NCBI GenBank assembly: GCA_046262355.1
Contig: JBHEMX010000101.1
Location: 1 to 64,000 of the forward strand
Direction: 5' to 3'
Source of the DNA: DATADD01 sp046262355
GTDB lineage: Bacteria; Actinomycetota; CADDZG01; WHSQ01
Length of the DNA: 64,000 nucleotides
The notes under the pieces: generated by a model
Database searches by the model: none
What the model was told of the DNA's origin: nothing
Seen by the model: only the letters and a program-made list of their open reading frames with translations
Translations under genes and position numbers: made by a program
In this document: one piece after another, positions 53,173 to 61,004 of the stretch
Layout: each line of letters starts with the position of its first letter
How positions within the stretch are numbered: the stretch's first letter is position 1

Positions 53173-54155
53173 ATGCGCAAGAGATCGTTGGGATCCCAGG
53201 GTCTCGAGCTCACGACCGTGGGCTTCGGCGCCTGGGCCATCGGAGGACCGGGCAGGTTCGGCTGGGGCTCGGTCGACGACGACGAATCCGTCGCGGCGAT
53301 ACGTCACGCGCTCGAGTCGGGGATCAACTGGGATCGATACCGCGGCCGTCTACGGGCAAGGCCACTCCGAGGAGGTCGTCGGCCGGGCGCTGGAACCATT
53401 TGACGCCCGGCGAGGACGTGTACGTCTTCACGAAGTGCGGACAGAACTGGTACGGCTCCGACGACGGCGAGGCGCAGCCCGACCTGCGGCCCGACTCGAT
53501 CCGGTTCGAGTGCGAGCAGAGCCTCAAGCGCCTCGGCATCGAGCGCATAGACCTGTACCAGTTCCATTGGCCCGACAGGCGCACCGGAACCCAGGTCGAG
53601 GACTCGTGGTCCACCATGGCCGAACTGATCGACGAGGGGAAGGTTCGCTGGGCCGGAGTGTCCAACTTCGACGTCGACCTGCTCGAGCGCTGTGAGGCGA
53701 TCCGGCACGTGGACTCGCTGCAGCCACCACTCAGCCTCATCAAGCGGACCGCCGCCGAGACCGTGATCCCGTGGTGCCAGAGGCACGGCACCGGCGTGAT
53801 CGTCTACTCCCCGATGGCGTCGGGCCTTCTCACCGGCAGGTTCGACACCGAGCGCGTGCACAACCTCGAGGAGGGCGACTGGCGCCGCCGCGCGCACGAG
53901 TTCCAGGAGCCGAACCTAGCGCGCAACCTCGAGTTCGTCTCTCGGCTGGAGACGATCGCGCGCCGCCTGGATGTCCCGCTGCCGGCCCTCGTCGTCGCCT
54001 GGACGCTCACGGTGGCGGGAGTAACGGCGGCCATCGTCGGGGCGCGGCGACCGGACCAGGTCGACGGCTGGATCGGCGCCGGCGACCTGAAGCTGTCCGC
54101 CGCCGACCTGGCCGCCATCGCCGCGTCGCAGGAGACCGGCGCGGGCCGGAGCTAG
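53173..54155 (+). pseudogene. Aldo/keto reductase, two frameshifts
   Basis: Joined frames give an intact-length (about 328-residue) AKR. It starts K-R-S-L-G-S-Q-G-L-E-L-T-T-V-G-F-G, has D-T-A-A-V-Y-G with the catalytic Asp and Tyr, F-T-K-C-G with the Lys, Y-Q-F-H-W-P with the His and the C-terminal G-A-R-R-P-D-Q cofactor loop. Two +1 homopolymer changes break it: G3 at 53330-53332 and T3 at 53399-53401. The ATG has AAGGAG 8 bases upstream. The long intact part is 53402-54155. Confidence 0.75.
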
Positions 54156-54178
54156 GGCTCGCGCGCCGAGGTCGGGGC

Positions 54179-54817
54179 TCAGGCCTCGAGGGCGCGCGCC
54201 ACTCCCTCGAGATCACGAGCGAAAGCCTCGAAGGCGACGCGCCTCTCCTCCTCAGGTCCCCGCAAGATCGACGACGGGTGCACCGTCGCCATCACGATCT
54301 CGGCCAGGGGCGAATCGAGGAGCTCGCCTCGTTGCCGGCTCACGCGGAAATCCCCGCCGAGCAGCCCCTGCGCCGCCGTCGCTCCCAGGGCCACGATCGC
54401 GCGCGGCTTGACGACGTCTATCTCGGACTCGAGCCACGGAGTGCAGGCTCTGATCTCCCTCATGTTCGGCTTCTTGTGGATGCGACGCTTGCCGCGCGGG
54501 ACCCACTTGAAATGCTTGACGATGTTGGTGATGTAGCGAGAACGCACAATGAGGCCAGACTCTTCAAGGGCTTCATGCAGAAGCCGCCCGGCGGGACCTA
54601 CGAAGGGACGGCCCTGTAGATCCTCCTGGTCGCCGGGTTGCTCTCCGACGAGCATCACATCGGCGTGCGCCTCGCCTTCTCCGAACACCGTCTGGGTGGC
54701 ATCCCGATACAGCGGGCAGCCGGTGCAGGTGGCGGCGATGTCACGGAGCTGCTCGAGATCGGGATCGGCGGGGACGAGATCGTGGACAGGGCTATCCGGC
54801 GATGAGATCAGAGCCAC
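54179..54817 (-). CDS. udgX: UdgX-type uracil-DNA glycosylase
   Basis: A 212-residue family 4-like glycosylase with the UdgX marks: G-E-Q-P-G-D-Q-E-D (residues 58-66) and the R-loop K-R-R-I-H with His114. In UdgX the equivalent His forms a covalent bond with uracil in DNA, so the enzyme stays linked to its substrate. C31, C34 and C125 plus a K-H-F position are where the iron-sulfur ligands lie. It is the last clear chromosomal gene before the right-hand accessory region. Confidence 0.9.
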   Translation of the reverse strand: MALISSPDSPVHDLVPADPDLEQLRDIAATCTGCPLYRDATQTVFGEGEAHADVMLVGEQPGDQEDLQGRPFVGPAGRLLHEALEESGLIVRSRYITNIVKHFKWVPRGKRRIHKKPNMREIRACTPWLESEIDVVKPRAIVALGATAAQGLLGGDFRVSRQRGELLDSPLAEIVMATVHPSSILRGPEEERRVAFEAFARDLEGVARALEA

Positions 54818-54849
54818 GGCCTGAGCCTCTCACGTCCGCCTACTGGAGC

Positions 54850-55140
54850 CTAGCCTCTCCCTATCAGCGGGACGATGGACTCCAGACGGACGCCCCCGTC
54901 CTCGGAGGCCCAAACCAATGGGGAACCTGTCTGCCGATCGCTCCCAAGATAACCACGCTCTTCCAGCTGCTCGAAGGCGCCCGCCAGCTCCCGCAGGAGG
55001 TCCCCCACTTCCTCGAAGCTGGCGTAGAAACTGCCACCGCCCGCGAACTGCAGCTCAGCCTCACGGGTCTCGCCGGGCGAGAAGCGGATGCGGATGCCTA
55101 CGAGGATGTCCGTAAAGGGCCAGTCATCAACGTCTGACAA
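54850..55140 (-). CDS. Unknown 96-residue protein
   Basis: A TTG start with AGGAGG 5 bases upstream gives a small alpha/beta protein: F-T-D-I-L-V-G-I-R-I-R-F-S-P-G-E, then a helical stretch E-V-G-D-L-L-R-E-L-A-G-A-F-E. No family recognised. It is the first gene past udgX and marks the change to lower-GC, short-gene DNA. Confidence 0.55.
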   Translation of the reverse strand: MSDVDDWPFTDILVGIRIRFSPGETREAELQFAGGGSFYASFEEVGDLLRELAGAFEQLEERGYLGSDRQTGSPLVWASEDGGVRLESIVPLIGRG

Positions 55141-55361
55141 GGAACCTCCTTGGATTCGTACGACGGATAGATAGGAAGGGCAGATCCGGCTTCGCCGATG
55201 CATGCACACTCGCGCCGAGAGCCGGGGTCGTCAACCCCGCGAAAAGTGCCTCTGACCAGCACTTATAGCTCCATGCGGCTCCACGCGTCAGCCTGCAATA
55301 GGGACGCTGAATGGAGTTACATGGAGCTAGACGCATGCGGAGTGCACGGCCCCATTGAGTG
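55141..55361. other. Gap at the start of the right-hand accessory region
   Basis: About 220 bases. It contains AGCTCCAT (55268-55275) and its inverse ATGGAGCT (55321-55328), each followed by related ATGCGG words. I see no tRNA and no clear attachment core. Confidence 0.4.
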
Positions 55362-55550
55362 CTATCGACGTTGCTCCGGAGGGAGATCCCGGACGTACTC
55401 CTCCCAGCGCTCCAGCCGTTCGAGGGCGTCGGCGTAGAGGGGATGCCCCGGCGACACCTCGATGTGGCCGTCACCCATGTCGCCGTGCTCGTCGTCGTAG
55501 GCGGGCATGGGCACCATGAGGTTTCCGTTAGCCAGTCGGGTCGCCAGCAC
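55362..55550 (-). CDS. 62-residue acidic small protein
   Basis: The GTG start has GGAGG 6 bases upstream; a TTG two codons earlier touches that site and is less likely. The protein is acidic with a C-terminal helix (Y-A-D-A-L-E-R-L-E-R-W-E-E-Y-V). Family unknown; typical of phage-like accessory genes. Confidence 0.5.
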   Translation of the reverse strand: MLATRLANGNLMVPMPAYDDEHGDMGDGHIEVSPGHPLYADALERLERWEEYVRDLPPEQRR

Positions 55551-55615
55551 CCTCAACCTCCATCACAACAGACACGTGCCGTACGGCCTCGACCAGCACG
55601 GCACGTATCTCGACC

Positions 55616-55984
55616 TCATAGCTCCGGCACACTGACGCCCGCCTTCGCCTCTATCCATTGGGCGAGCACGGTGCGATGGCACCACTCATCCGGCTGTGCG
55701 AGATCCTCGAAGCACAACAGGACGGCGCCGCGCTCGTTGGACAGCCCCTCGATCATGTCCATGATGCGGTCGATGCCTTGGCGCTCGAGCTTGTCGACGT
55801 AAGCCCGAATGAACGGTGCGGGCTCCATGTTCCACATGTGGCGGGACGGCGCTAGCTCACGACGATGCCCGGCAAGTCCGTAGCCGAGAAAGAACCTCGG
55901 CCTGCCGAGAGTGATCCCGAGCGGCGCGAGCCCACTGGAGACGATGGCGTCATGGTTGCGATAGCGGCTGGTGGCAAGGTGCAT
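55616..55984 (-). CDS. DUF488-family protein
   Basis: A 122-residue member of DUF488, recognised from the L-L-C-F-E-D-x8-W-C-H-R-x-V-L-A-x-W block near the C-terminus and the G-R-P-R-F-F-L-G-Y start region. The Cys residues of that block are conserved, but the family's function is not established. The ATG with AGGAAGGG upstream is used. Confidence 0.72.
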   Translation of the reverse strand: MHLATSRYRNHDAIVSSGLAPLGITLGRPRFFLGYGLAGHRRELAPSRHMWNMEPAPFIRAYVDKLERQGIDRIMDMIEGLSNERGAVLLCFEDLAQPDEWCHRTVLAQWIEAKAGVSVPEL

Positions 55985-56045
55985 GCCCTTCCTATTCAAG
56001 TCCCCGTAATGCGGGAATAGGCGGAGCTGGTGATGAGTCGTGCGA

Positions 56046-56420
56046 CTACGGCTCCGGCTTGCGCAGTTGCCGCAACTCTTCCTCGACTTGTTCCCGTCTC
56101 TGGCGCTCGTCTTCGAGACGCACCGAAGCGATTGCCGCCCGGCGCTCTGCATCGGCCAAGGCCTCGATGAGTGGCCTGACAACGGCATCCGGCGCTAGAG
56201 CAGGAGGCGAGGGGAGATCCAAGGGTGTCTCCTCTTGCGGAGCCCGTATGAGGTTCTTGTCGTACAGCTCATCTTCGTCGAGGGTCCAGATCTCAGTGCC
56301 GGTGTCCGTGATCTCCTTCTTGGCGCTCTCAAGCCGTCCCGCCAGCACCCAACCTCGGATGGTGTTGCGATGCCGGTCGGCCACGCTGGCCGCCTCTGTG
56401 AGGTTGAGCCTTCGACCCAT
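56046..56420 (-). CDS. Helix-turn-helix protein with coiled coil
   Basis: A 124-residue protein. Residues 5-45 form an excisionase/HTH-17-like domain (N-L-T-E-A-A-S-V-A, T-I-R-G-W-V-L-A-G-R-L) and residues 90-124 a charged coiled coil. It lies beside the tyrosine recombinase, as excisionases and element regulators do. Operator copy A is 18 bases ahead of its start, so it is a candidate for binding the dyad itself. Confidence 0.75.
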   Translation of the reverse strand: MGRRLNLTEAASVADRHRNTIRGWVLAGRLESAKKEITDTGTEIWTLDEDELYDKNLIRAPQEETPLDLPSPPALAPDAVVRPLIEALADAERRAAIASVRLEDERQRREQVEEELRQLRKPEP

Positions 56421-56438
56421 GTCACTCCTTCACGGTTG

Positions 56439-56458
56439 ACCACATAGATGGATTTATG
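56439..56458. promoter_or_regulatory. Dyad operator copy A
   Basis: CACATA, 8 bases, TATGGG: five of six bases match in the second half. It is located between the recombinase stop and the HTH gene, 18 bases from the HTH start. Confidence 0.65.
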
Positions 56459-56469
56459 GGGGGTCGTCA

Positions 56470-57384
56470 TCATGCCAAGTACGCAGCCAGTGAGTACGAG
56501 GCGTGTCTATCGAGGTCTTGCCGGTGGCGGTCATATTTCAGGGTGGTTGTTGACGATTTGTGCCGAGCCAGAATCTGCACGTCTCTGAGCGGCACCCCTG
56601 CATCGAGGGCCAGTGTCACCGCCGTGTGCCGCAGCGAATGGGGGGAGATCGTCTTGGCGATGTCCGCGGCCCGAGCCAGGCGACGGAGGCGGGCGAAGAC
56701 GCCAAAGCGGCTCATGCGATCTCCCGAGAGGTTCACGAACAGCGGGCCTTGCTCTCGTCCGGCGAGATGGTCGTCAATGGCAGAGGAGACGATCGGCGGC
56801 AGGGGGATCAGGACGCCCTTGCGCACCTGCCCCTTGCCCTTGATCCGCAGCGTGCGATGCCCCCGTTCGGCGCTGAGATCCTCTACGTCGGCTCCAACCG
56901 CCTCGCTGACACGGAGGGCGTTGAACAGCAGCAGGGACACCAGCGCTCGCTCTTGCGGCGCGCCGCAGACTTCGAGGAGTCGTTTGGCCTCGTCCGCCGA
57001 GAGACCAAGGCGTGGCGATTCACCGTCGAGCCGGGGACGTGCCATGAGTGATGCGGGGTTGCGCTCGAAGACTCCCTCGGCCTGGCCGTAACGGTAGAAG
57101 CTCGAAACGGTCGAGAGGCGCCGGGCGACCGTCGAGGGCGCCATGCCTCGGGCCTCAAGCTCTCGCCGGTACAGCTCCATGACGGATCTCCCCCAGCGTC
57201 CGGCGTGGGCCGGGTCCAGCCCGACGCTCGTGGCCCAAGCGAGCCAGCATTTGAGGTCGGTGCGATAGGCCGCGAACGTGTTCTCCGATCTCGTCGAGGC
57301 GAGGAAGGCGAGGATCATCTCGTCGACGGTTGATGGGGCGAGGCGAGTTTCGAGCTTGTCGAGGGTTGCGAGGGCGGTCGTCAT
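56470..57384 (-). CDS. Tyrosine recombinase (XerC/D-like integrase)
   Basis: A 304-residue recombinase with an N-terminal SAM-like core-binding domain and a catalytic domain. It has the Arg in N-A-L-R-V-S-E-A, the Lys in K-G-K-G-Q, H-S-L-R-H, the second His in A-R-H-K-S and the nucleophile in L-K-Y-D-R. It probably moves the right-hand element, though a resolution role is possible. Its ATG overlaps the HNH gene stop by 4 bases. Confidence 0.92.
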   Translation of the reverse strand: MTTALATLDKLETRLAPSTVDEMILAFLASTRSENTFAAYRTDLKCWLAWATSVGLDPAHAGRWGRSVMELYRRELEARGMAPSTVARRLSTVSSFYRYGQAEGVFERNPASLMARPRLDGESPRLGLSADEAKRLLEVCGAPQERALVSLLLFNALRVSEAVGADVEDLSAERGHRTLRIKGKGQVRKGVLIPLPPIVSSAIDDHLAGREQGPLFVNLSGDRMSRFGVFARLRRLARAADIAKTISPHSLRHTAVTLALDAGVPLRDVQILARHKSSTTTLKYDRHRQDLDRHASYSLAAYLA

Positions 57385-57908
57385 CCGAGGGAATCCTTGC
57401 CGCTATTGACGGCCCAGCCGACACGCACAGTGGCCCGAACCCGACTGAGCCCTCGTCGGTAGAGCCACGTCCCCTCTGCGGCGCAGGCGCGGCAGCAGCG
57501 GGAACCATCGCGGGCGAGCCGGGTATTCTCGGCGGTATAGGGATGCCCGCGGATGCATGAGGTCCGGCGCTGCGCGTGTTGCTGGCTATGGTGCCGAGGG
57601 CAGACCACGTCGCAGCGTTCAAGTTCTTCAATGAGCCGGGCAAGGCCGCACGAGCCACGTCCCACGTTGAAACGCTTGGTGGCCGGGTCACGATGGTGAA
57701 AGTCCAGCCTGCCCTCAGTGGTTCCACACACACTGCATCCTGCCGTCTGCTTTACGGCGGTCAGGAACCGAAGTCTGCTGGCGGCTCGCTGGGCCTGGCG
57801 CTCTCTCAGACGGCGACGGTTCTGCTCACGGTATTCACGCTCCCGGCGCCGGAAGCGTTCTCGGTTTCGGGTCGAGGTAAGAGCGCCGGGCACCCCGACA
57901 GGATTCAC
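57381..57908 (-). CDS. HNH endonuclease-like protein
   Basis: A 175-residue protein with a basic N-terminus and an HNH core C-S-V-C-G, L-D-F-H-H-R-D-P and C-P-R-H-H. A second zinc cluster follows (C-I-R-G-H-P, then C-C-R-A-C), the type seen in phage HNH proteins. The GTG start overlaps the upstream small gene by 4 bases and has GAGG ahead; a longer frame would overlap by 40 bases. Confidence 0.78.
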   Translation of the reverse strand: MNPVGVPGALTSTRNRERFRRREREYREQNRRRLRERQAQRAASRLRFLTAVKQTAGCSVCGTTEGRLDFHHRDPATKRFNVGRGSCGLARLIEELERCDVVCPRHHSQQHAQRRTSCIRGHPYTAENTRLARDGSRCCRACAAEGTWLYRRGLSRVRATVRVGWAVNSGKDSLG

Positions 57909-58183
57909 ACCGGCAGCCTCGTGCGTAGCTCGTGGTTGTCCCATGCGCCGCGCAGTCCGCGCGTCTCTAGGTGGGATCGTAGATCGACTAGGCGATCGTG
58001 GAGGTGGCCTACAGCTGCGTGTCGCCCGCTAGGGGTCCCGTCGCGCATCTCTGATTCAGCCTTCTCCGCCGCCTCCGCCACCGCCAGTAACTTGAGAACG
58101 GTGGGGGGGTCGAAGGTGGCGATGAAGGAAGCGTCGGCCTCCTTGTTTCCTGACTCCGCGGTCGAGCAGGTACTCTCGGGCAT
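57905..58183 (-). CDS. Unknown 92-residue helical protein
   Basis: ATG with GAGGAGG upstream. Mostly helical, with F-D-P-P-T-V-L-K-L-L-A-V-A-E-A-A-E-K and a His-containing second helix. Family unknown. First gene of the operon driven by the promoter at 58254-58280. Confidence 0.6.
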   Translation of the reverse strand: MPESTCSTAESGNKEADASFIATFDPPTVLKLLAVAEAAEKAESEMRDGTPSGRHAAVGHLHDRLVDLRSHLETRGLRGAWDNHELRTRLPV

Positions 58184-58253
58184 GGTCAGCCTCCTCGTTA
58201 GGTTGGCCCGTGCCCCGACCCGTTGGCGCGGGTGCGGGGTTTTCTATACCTTC

Positions 58254-58280
58254 ATTATACCCCATAATCCCTATTATGTG
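58254..58280 (-). promoter_or_regulatory. Promoter with dyad operator copy B
   Basis: On the minus strand the operator (58261-58280, plus-strand reading CCCATA-N8-TATGTG) is followed by one base and TATAAT (58254-58259), then GAAGGT. No TTGACA stands at the -35 position, so the dyad occupies the region where RNA polymerase or an activator would bind. Confidence 0.78.
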
Positions 58281-58303
58281 TGGGTATCGGGCCTGTTTTC
58301 CCA

Positions 58304-58318
58304 GGTCAGAGGGCCACA
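58304..58318. repeat. 15-bp upstream box, copy 1
   Basis: GGTCAGAGGGCCACA, identical to 59080-59094. Both copies stand 23-24 bases beyond a dyad operator, so this is a second shared element of the two promoters. Confidence 0.75.
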
Positions 58319-58325
58319 ACATTGG

Positions 58326-58586
58326 TTAGCGGTTGACGATCGTGACGTACCGCTTCGCTACGTCGAGGAGGTGGTCGTAGTCCTCTGCGAGCATGTCTCT
58401 GAGCACGTCATCAACCTCTTGGTCGCAAGCCTCATGGCGTCGGTGAGCGTCCTTGAGAGCCCGCCGCACCACACCCATGATGGCGAAGGCGTTGCCGTCC
58501 GGCCCTGAGATGTCGACCACGACCTCCGGGAACATGGGCATGCCGACCTGCGTGCCCGTGAACCCAAGAATCCGTGCCTCAGTCAT
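58326..58586 (-). CDS. Unknown 86-residue phage-like protein
   Basis: Has the pattern V-V-V-D-I-S-G-P-D-G-N-A-F-A-I, then two helices rich in acidic residues, which I recognise from small phage and plasmid proteins of unknown function. Its ATG overlaps the upstream gene by 8 bases. Confidence 0.62.
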   Translation of the reverse strand: MTEARILGFTGTQVGMPMFPEVVVDISGPDGNAFAIMGVVRRALKDAHRRHEACDQEVDDVLRDMLAEDYDHLLDVAKRYVTIVNR

Positions 58587-58956
58587 ATGCCACCGGGGGC
58601 TGCCGCATGCGGTGGCGTTTCATGGGTTGGCCGCAGACCTCACACTCATCGCGGCGGTTCCGCTCGTCGCGGACGATGCGGCCCTCGCATTTGGGGCAAT
58701 GGTCATTTACATCGGGCCACTCAGGACGCTCGTGTGAACGCGGTCCCCAGGTGATGATTCGCTTGGTCATTTCCTCACCTCCCTCCTGGTTCCCTTTCAT
58801 GTTCCCCCCGTCTCTTCTTGAGGCCCCTTCCAAGGCGGCGTAGAAGCGGTCTGCCACCTCCCACTGGCCTTCGTCCTGGGCGATCGCTAAGAGATCGAAG
58901 GTGTCCGCAAGCAGCTCTGCGGCCTCTGCGATTTCCTGCAGGCGTGCGTCGTTCAT
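58579..58956 (-). CDS. Zinc-ribbon protein with helical N-terminus, possible internal start
   Basis: A 125-residue frame: an N-terminal helical part (I-A-E-A-A-E-L-L-A-D-T-F) and a C-terminal ribbon C-P-K-C-E, C-E-V-C-G. Between them an in-frame ATG (M-T-K-R-I-I-T-W) has its own strong GGAGGTGAGG site. The ribbon may therefore also be made alone, or two genes may have fused. Confidence 0.6.
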   Translation of the reverse strand: MNDARLQEIAEAAELLADTFDLLAIAQDEGQWEVADRFYAALEGASRRDGGNMKGNQEGGEEMTKRIITWGPRSHERPEWPDVNDHCPKCEGRIVRDERNRRDECEVCGQPMKRHRMRQPPVAYD

Positions 58957-59028
58957 GGCCTTTCCCCCCTTCAGAGCCGCACCGGGCCGCTCCACCGGCG
59001 CTGGCGGTGGGGGCCCTGGTACATCTTC

Positions 59029-59055
59029 ATTATAGCACATAAGGGGGGATATGTG
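59029..59055 (-). promoter_or_regulatory. Promoter with dyad operator copy C
   Basis: Same build as the promoter at 58254-58280. The dyad CACATA-N8-TATGTG (59036-59055) is a perfect copy, one base separates it from TATAAT (59029-59034), and GAAGAT follows. It drives the minus-strand genes, and the divergent toxin-antitoxin genes start 148 bases on the other side. Confidence 0.8.
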
Positions 59056-59079
59056 GGGCAGCGTGGACCTATATGTGCT

Positions 59080-59094
59080 GGTCAGAGGGCCACA
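59080..59094. repeat. 15-bp upstream box, copy 2
   Basis: Identical to 58304-58318 and placed 24 bases beyond the operator. The exact repeat in a second promoter argues for a conserved binding site. Confidence 0.75.
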
Positions 59095-59202
59095 TCAAGG
59101 TGCTCGGCGGGCACACCCCCTCGCCTCAAGCTAGCGGCGTTGGTTGACGATCTGATAGCAAGCTGTCAAGCTGGCAGCCGACGAGAGAAGGGGAGAGCTT
59201 TC

Positions 59203-59442
59203 GTGACTCTGAAGGAGAGGGAGAAGGCCGATACGCACACGTTGACGGTGAGGATGCCTCGCGAGGTCTACGAAGTGCTCCGCACGTACGCGTTTGCGAC
59301 GGACCAGAAGATGAATGAGGCGGTGGTGACGGCAGTGAGTCGTTACCTTGCTGCGGAAGGGCGAAGGGAGGAGGTCGGAGCCTTTCTTCAGAAGGCCCGA
59401 CAGGAGTACCGGGTCGCACTGGACAAGCTGGCCGACCGCTAG
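59203..59442 (+). CDS. RHH-type antitoxin
   Basis: A 79-residue protein with an Arc/MetJ-like start H-T-L-T-V-R-M-P-R-E-V-Y-E-V-L followed by helices. The GTG has GGGGAGA 7 bases upstream. It precedes a Doc-type toxin by 3 bases. Antitoxins of this kind bind DNA with their ribbon and neutralise the toxin with their C-terminus. Phd is the more usual partner of Doc. Confidence 0.75.
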   Translation: MTLKEREKADTHTLTVRMPREVYEVLRTYAFATDQKMNEAVVTAVSRYLAAEGRREEVGAFLQKARQEYRVALDKLADR

Positions 59443-59445
59443 AGG

Positions 59446-59850
59446 TTGCGGTATCTCACCGCTGATGAGGTAGTCGCCATCCATATGGACGAGGTGGGTG
59501 CCGGGCTCAGTCACCGGCACCTCCTCGAGTCTGCAGTGGCCCGCCCGCAAGCATCCTGGGACGACGTTGACCTCTACCCAGACATCCACACGAAGGGCGC
59601 CGCGCTCCTCTACTCACTGGTGAAGAACCATGCCTTCATCGAAGGGAACAAGCGCACGGCCGTGCTGAGCATGGTGCTCTTCTTCAATCTCAACGGGCTC
59701 GAAGTTGCGGCGGAACAGGGCGAGCTTGTCGACCTCGCCCTTGCTGTCGAGGGGAACCACTACGATCCGGACCACATCGCCGTCATCCTCAAGGGCTTGA
59801 CCCGCGACATTCGCTTGCCGGAAGAGCATGAGGCAGAGCACGAGTCGTAG
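59446..59850 (+). CDS. Doc-family toxin
   Basis: A 134-residue death-on-curing protein. The Fic-type motif H-A-F-I-E-G-N-K-R-T-A is complete, with an Ile-Glu before the G. Doc phosphorylates elongation factor Tu and stops translation. The TTG start follows the antitoxin stop directly; no better start exists. Confidence 0.85.
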   Translation: MRYLTADEVVAIHMDEVGAGLSHRHLLESAVARPQASWDDVDLYPDIHTKGAALLYSLVKNHAFIEGNKRTAVLSMVLFFNLNGLEVAAEQGELVDLALAVEGNHYDPDHIAVILKGLTRDIRLPEEHEAEHES

Positions 59851-60161
59851 TGGTGGCTTTATCTGCCCCTTCAGAAGGTCTAGCGCCTGAGGCGCTGTGG
59901 CGCGACGCTCTAGGCGTGGAACTCCTCCTCGTGCCCTTCCTGATCCTCGGCCAAGCCGTCCCCACCCTGCTGGCCGTGGTGGCGGGGATCGCCATCGCAC
60001 GGTGGCTGGGGCTGTTCGAGCCTCGGGGCGAGAGGACGAGACCCCAGTCTCGCCGGGGATTGATCTTGGCGCTTGCCATCGTCGCCGTCGTACTGGTCAT
60101 CATGCTCATCGTGACCCCCGTCTCCACCGACAGCGGCGGCAGCATCACCTTCAAGAGCTAG
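59850..60161 (+). CDS. Small two-helix membrane protein
   Basis: 103 residues with two hydrophobic helices (V-P-F-L-I-L-G-Q-A-V-P-T and A-L-A-I-V-A-V-V-L-V-I-M-L-I-V) joined by a basic loop. The GTG start overlaps the Doc stop by one base. Function unknown. Confidence 0.6.
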   Translation: MVALSAPSEGLAPEALWRDALGVELLLVPFLILGQAVPTLLAVVAGIAIARWLGLFEPRGERTRPQSRRGLILALAIVAVVLVIMLIVTPVSTDSGGSITFKS

Positions 60162-60276
60162 GCGCGGCTGAGAGGCGCTTAGAGGCCGCAGATTGCTTGG
60201 GTGGTAGTTGGGGAGGCGGGATCTTCGTTTGCGAAACCTGAGGGCTGTGCGCGCGACTAAGGATGCATAGAGGCGC

Positions 60277-60882
60277 TTAGACAGGGCTCCAGGTCCCACA
60301 TCCGGCGCTCTCGAACGCTACATCGGTCGGGGCGATCGCAACCGTCTGTGTTCCGCCCCCGATGTGGTTCGTGATGATGTCGTCGAGACCACCGCCGAGG
60401 CCCTTGAGGCGTGCCCAGTAGCACGCCTCCGATCCTGACGCTTGGTAGGTTCCCGGCGCAACGTTCTGGCCCACGATGAGGGTCCCCTCTCCGAAGCTCT
60501 CCCCTGCGGGGGCAGCGACTTCAGGCTCGGGTTCGGGCTCCGGTTCAGCGGCCAGTGCCTTCTCCTGCTGATCTAGCTCTTCCTGGCGCTCGTCGAGCAG
60601 GGTCTCCTGCGCCGCAAGGTCCGTGGCCCGGTTATCCAGCCTCCGGTCACGGGCATCTAGCTTGTTCGCACGGAGGCTCGTCGAGGGATCGGAGGCTGTG
60701 GTCCTTTCCTCGTCCGGGGCTTCAACGGACCCAGCGCCTCCAATGGCAACCCCGATGACGAAGGCAACAGCGGCCGTGCTATAGGCATGACGCTGAATCC
60801 AGTTGCGATGCCTGTACGGCGGTGGCGGGGGTGCTTGCGGCACGCTCGGTTCCCGCCGTGCCCATAGATCGTCCGCCTCCAC
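60277..60882 (-). CDS. Membrane-anchored coiled-coil protein with C-terminal surface domain
   Basis: A 201-residue protein. It has a cytoplasmic P-rich start, one helix (A-A-V-A-F-V-I-G-V-A-I-G-G), a coiled coil (residues 75-105), an E-P repeat and a C-terminal domain with G-T-Y-Q-A-S-G-S-E-A-C-Y-W-A-R-L and C-G-T-W. This surface domain is frequent in actinobacterial secreted proteins and phage lysogeny genes; its function is unknown. Confidence 0.72.
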   Translation of the reverse strand: MEADDLWARREPSVPQAPPPPPYRHRNWIQRHAYSTAAVAFVIGVAIGGAGSVEAPDEERTTASDPSTSLRANKLDARDRRLDNRATDLAAQETLLDERQEELDQQEKALAAEPEPEPEPEVAAPAGESFGEGTLIVGQNVAPGTYQASGSEACYWARLKGLGGGLDDIITNHIGGGTQTVAIAPTDVAFESAGCGTWSPV

Positions 60883-60943
60883 GACACCTCCCCCCTTGCC
60901 CTACCAGTACCCTATCCGGCCGCCTGCCGAAGTCCAGAGGGCG

Positions 60944-60963
60944 CACATAAGAGTGAATATGTG
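60944..60963. promoter_or_regulatory. Dyad operator copy D
   Basis: Perfect CACATA-N8-TATGTG between divergent genes: 61 bases before the minus-strand gene start and 41 before the plus-strand gene at 61005, so it can serve both. Confidence 0.78.
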
Positions 60964-61004
60964 TGGCCGAGCCAGCGGGGTTTTACGCCGACTAGGGTGG
61001 GCGG

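Noticed and set aside
55141..55361. A tRNA or att site at the start of the right-hand accessory region
   Set aside because: I found no cloverleaf and no direct repeat with a second copy in the window.
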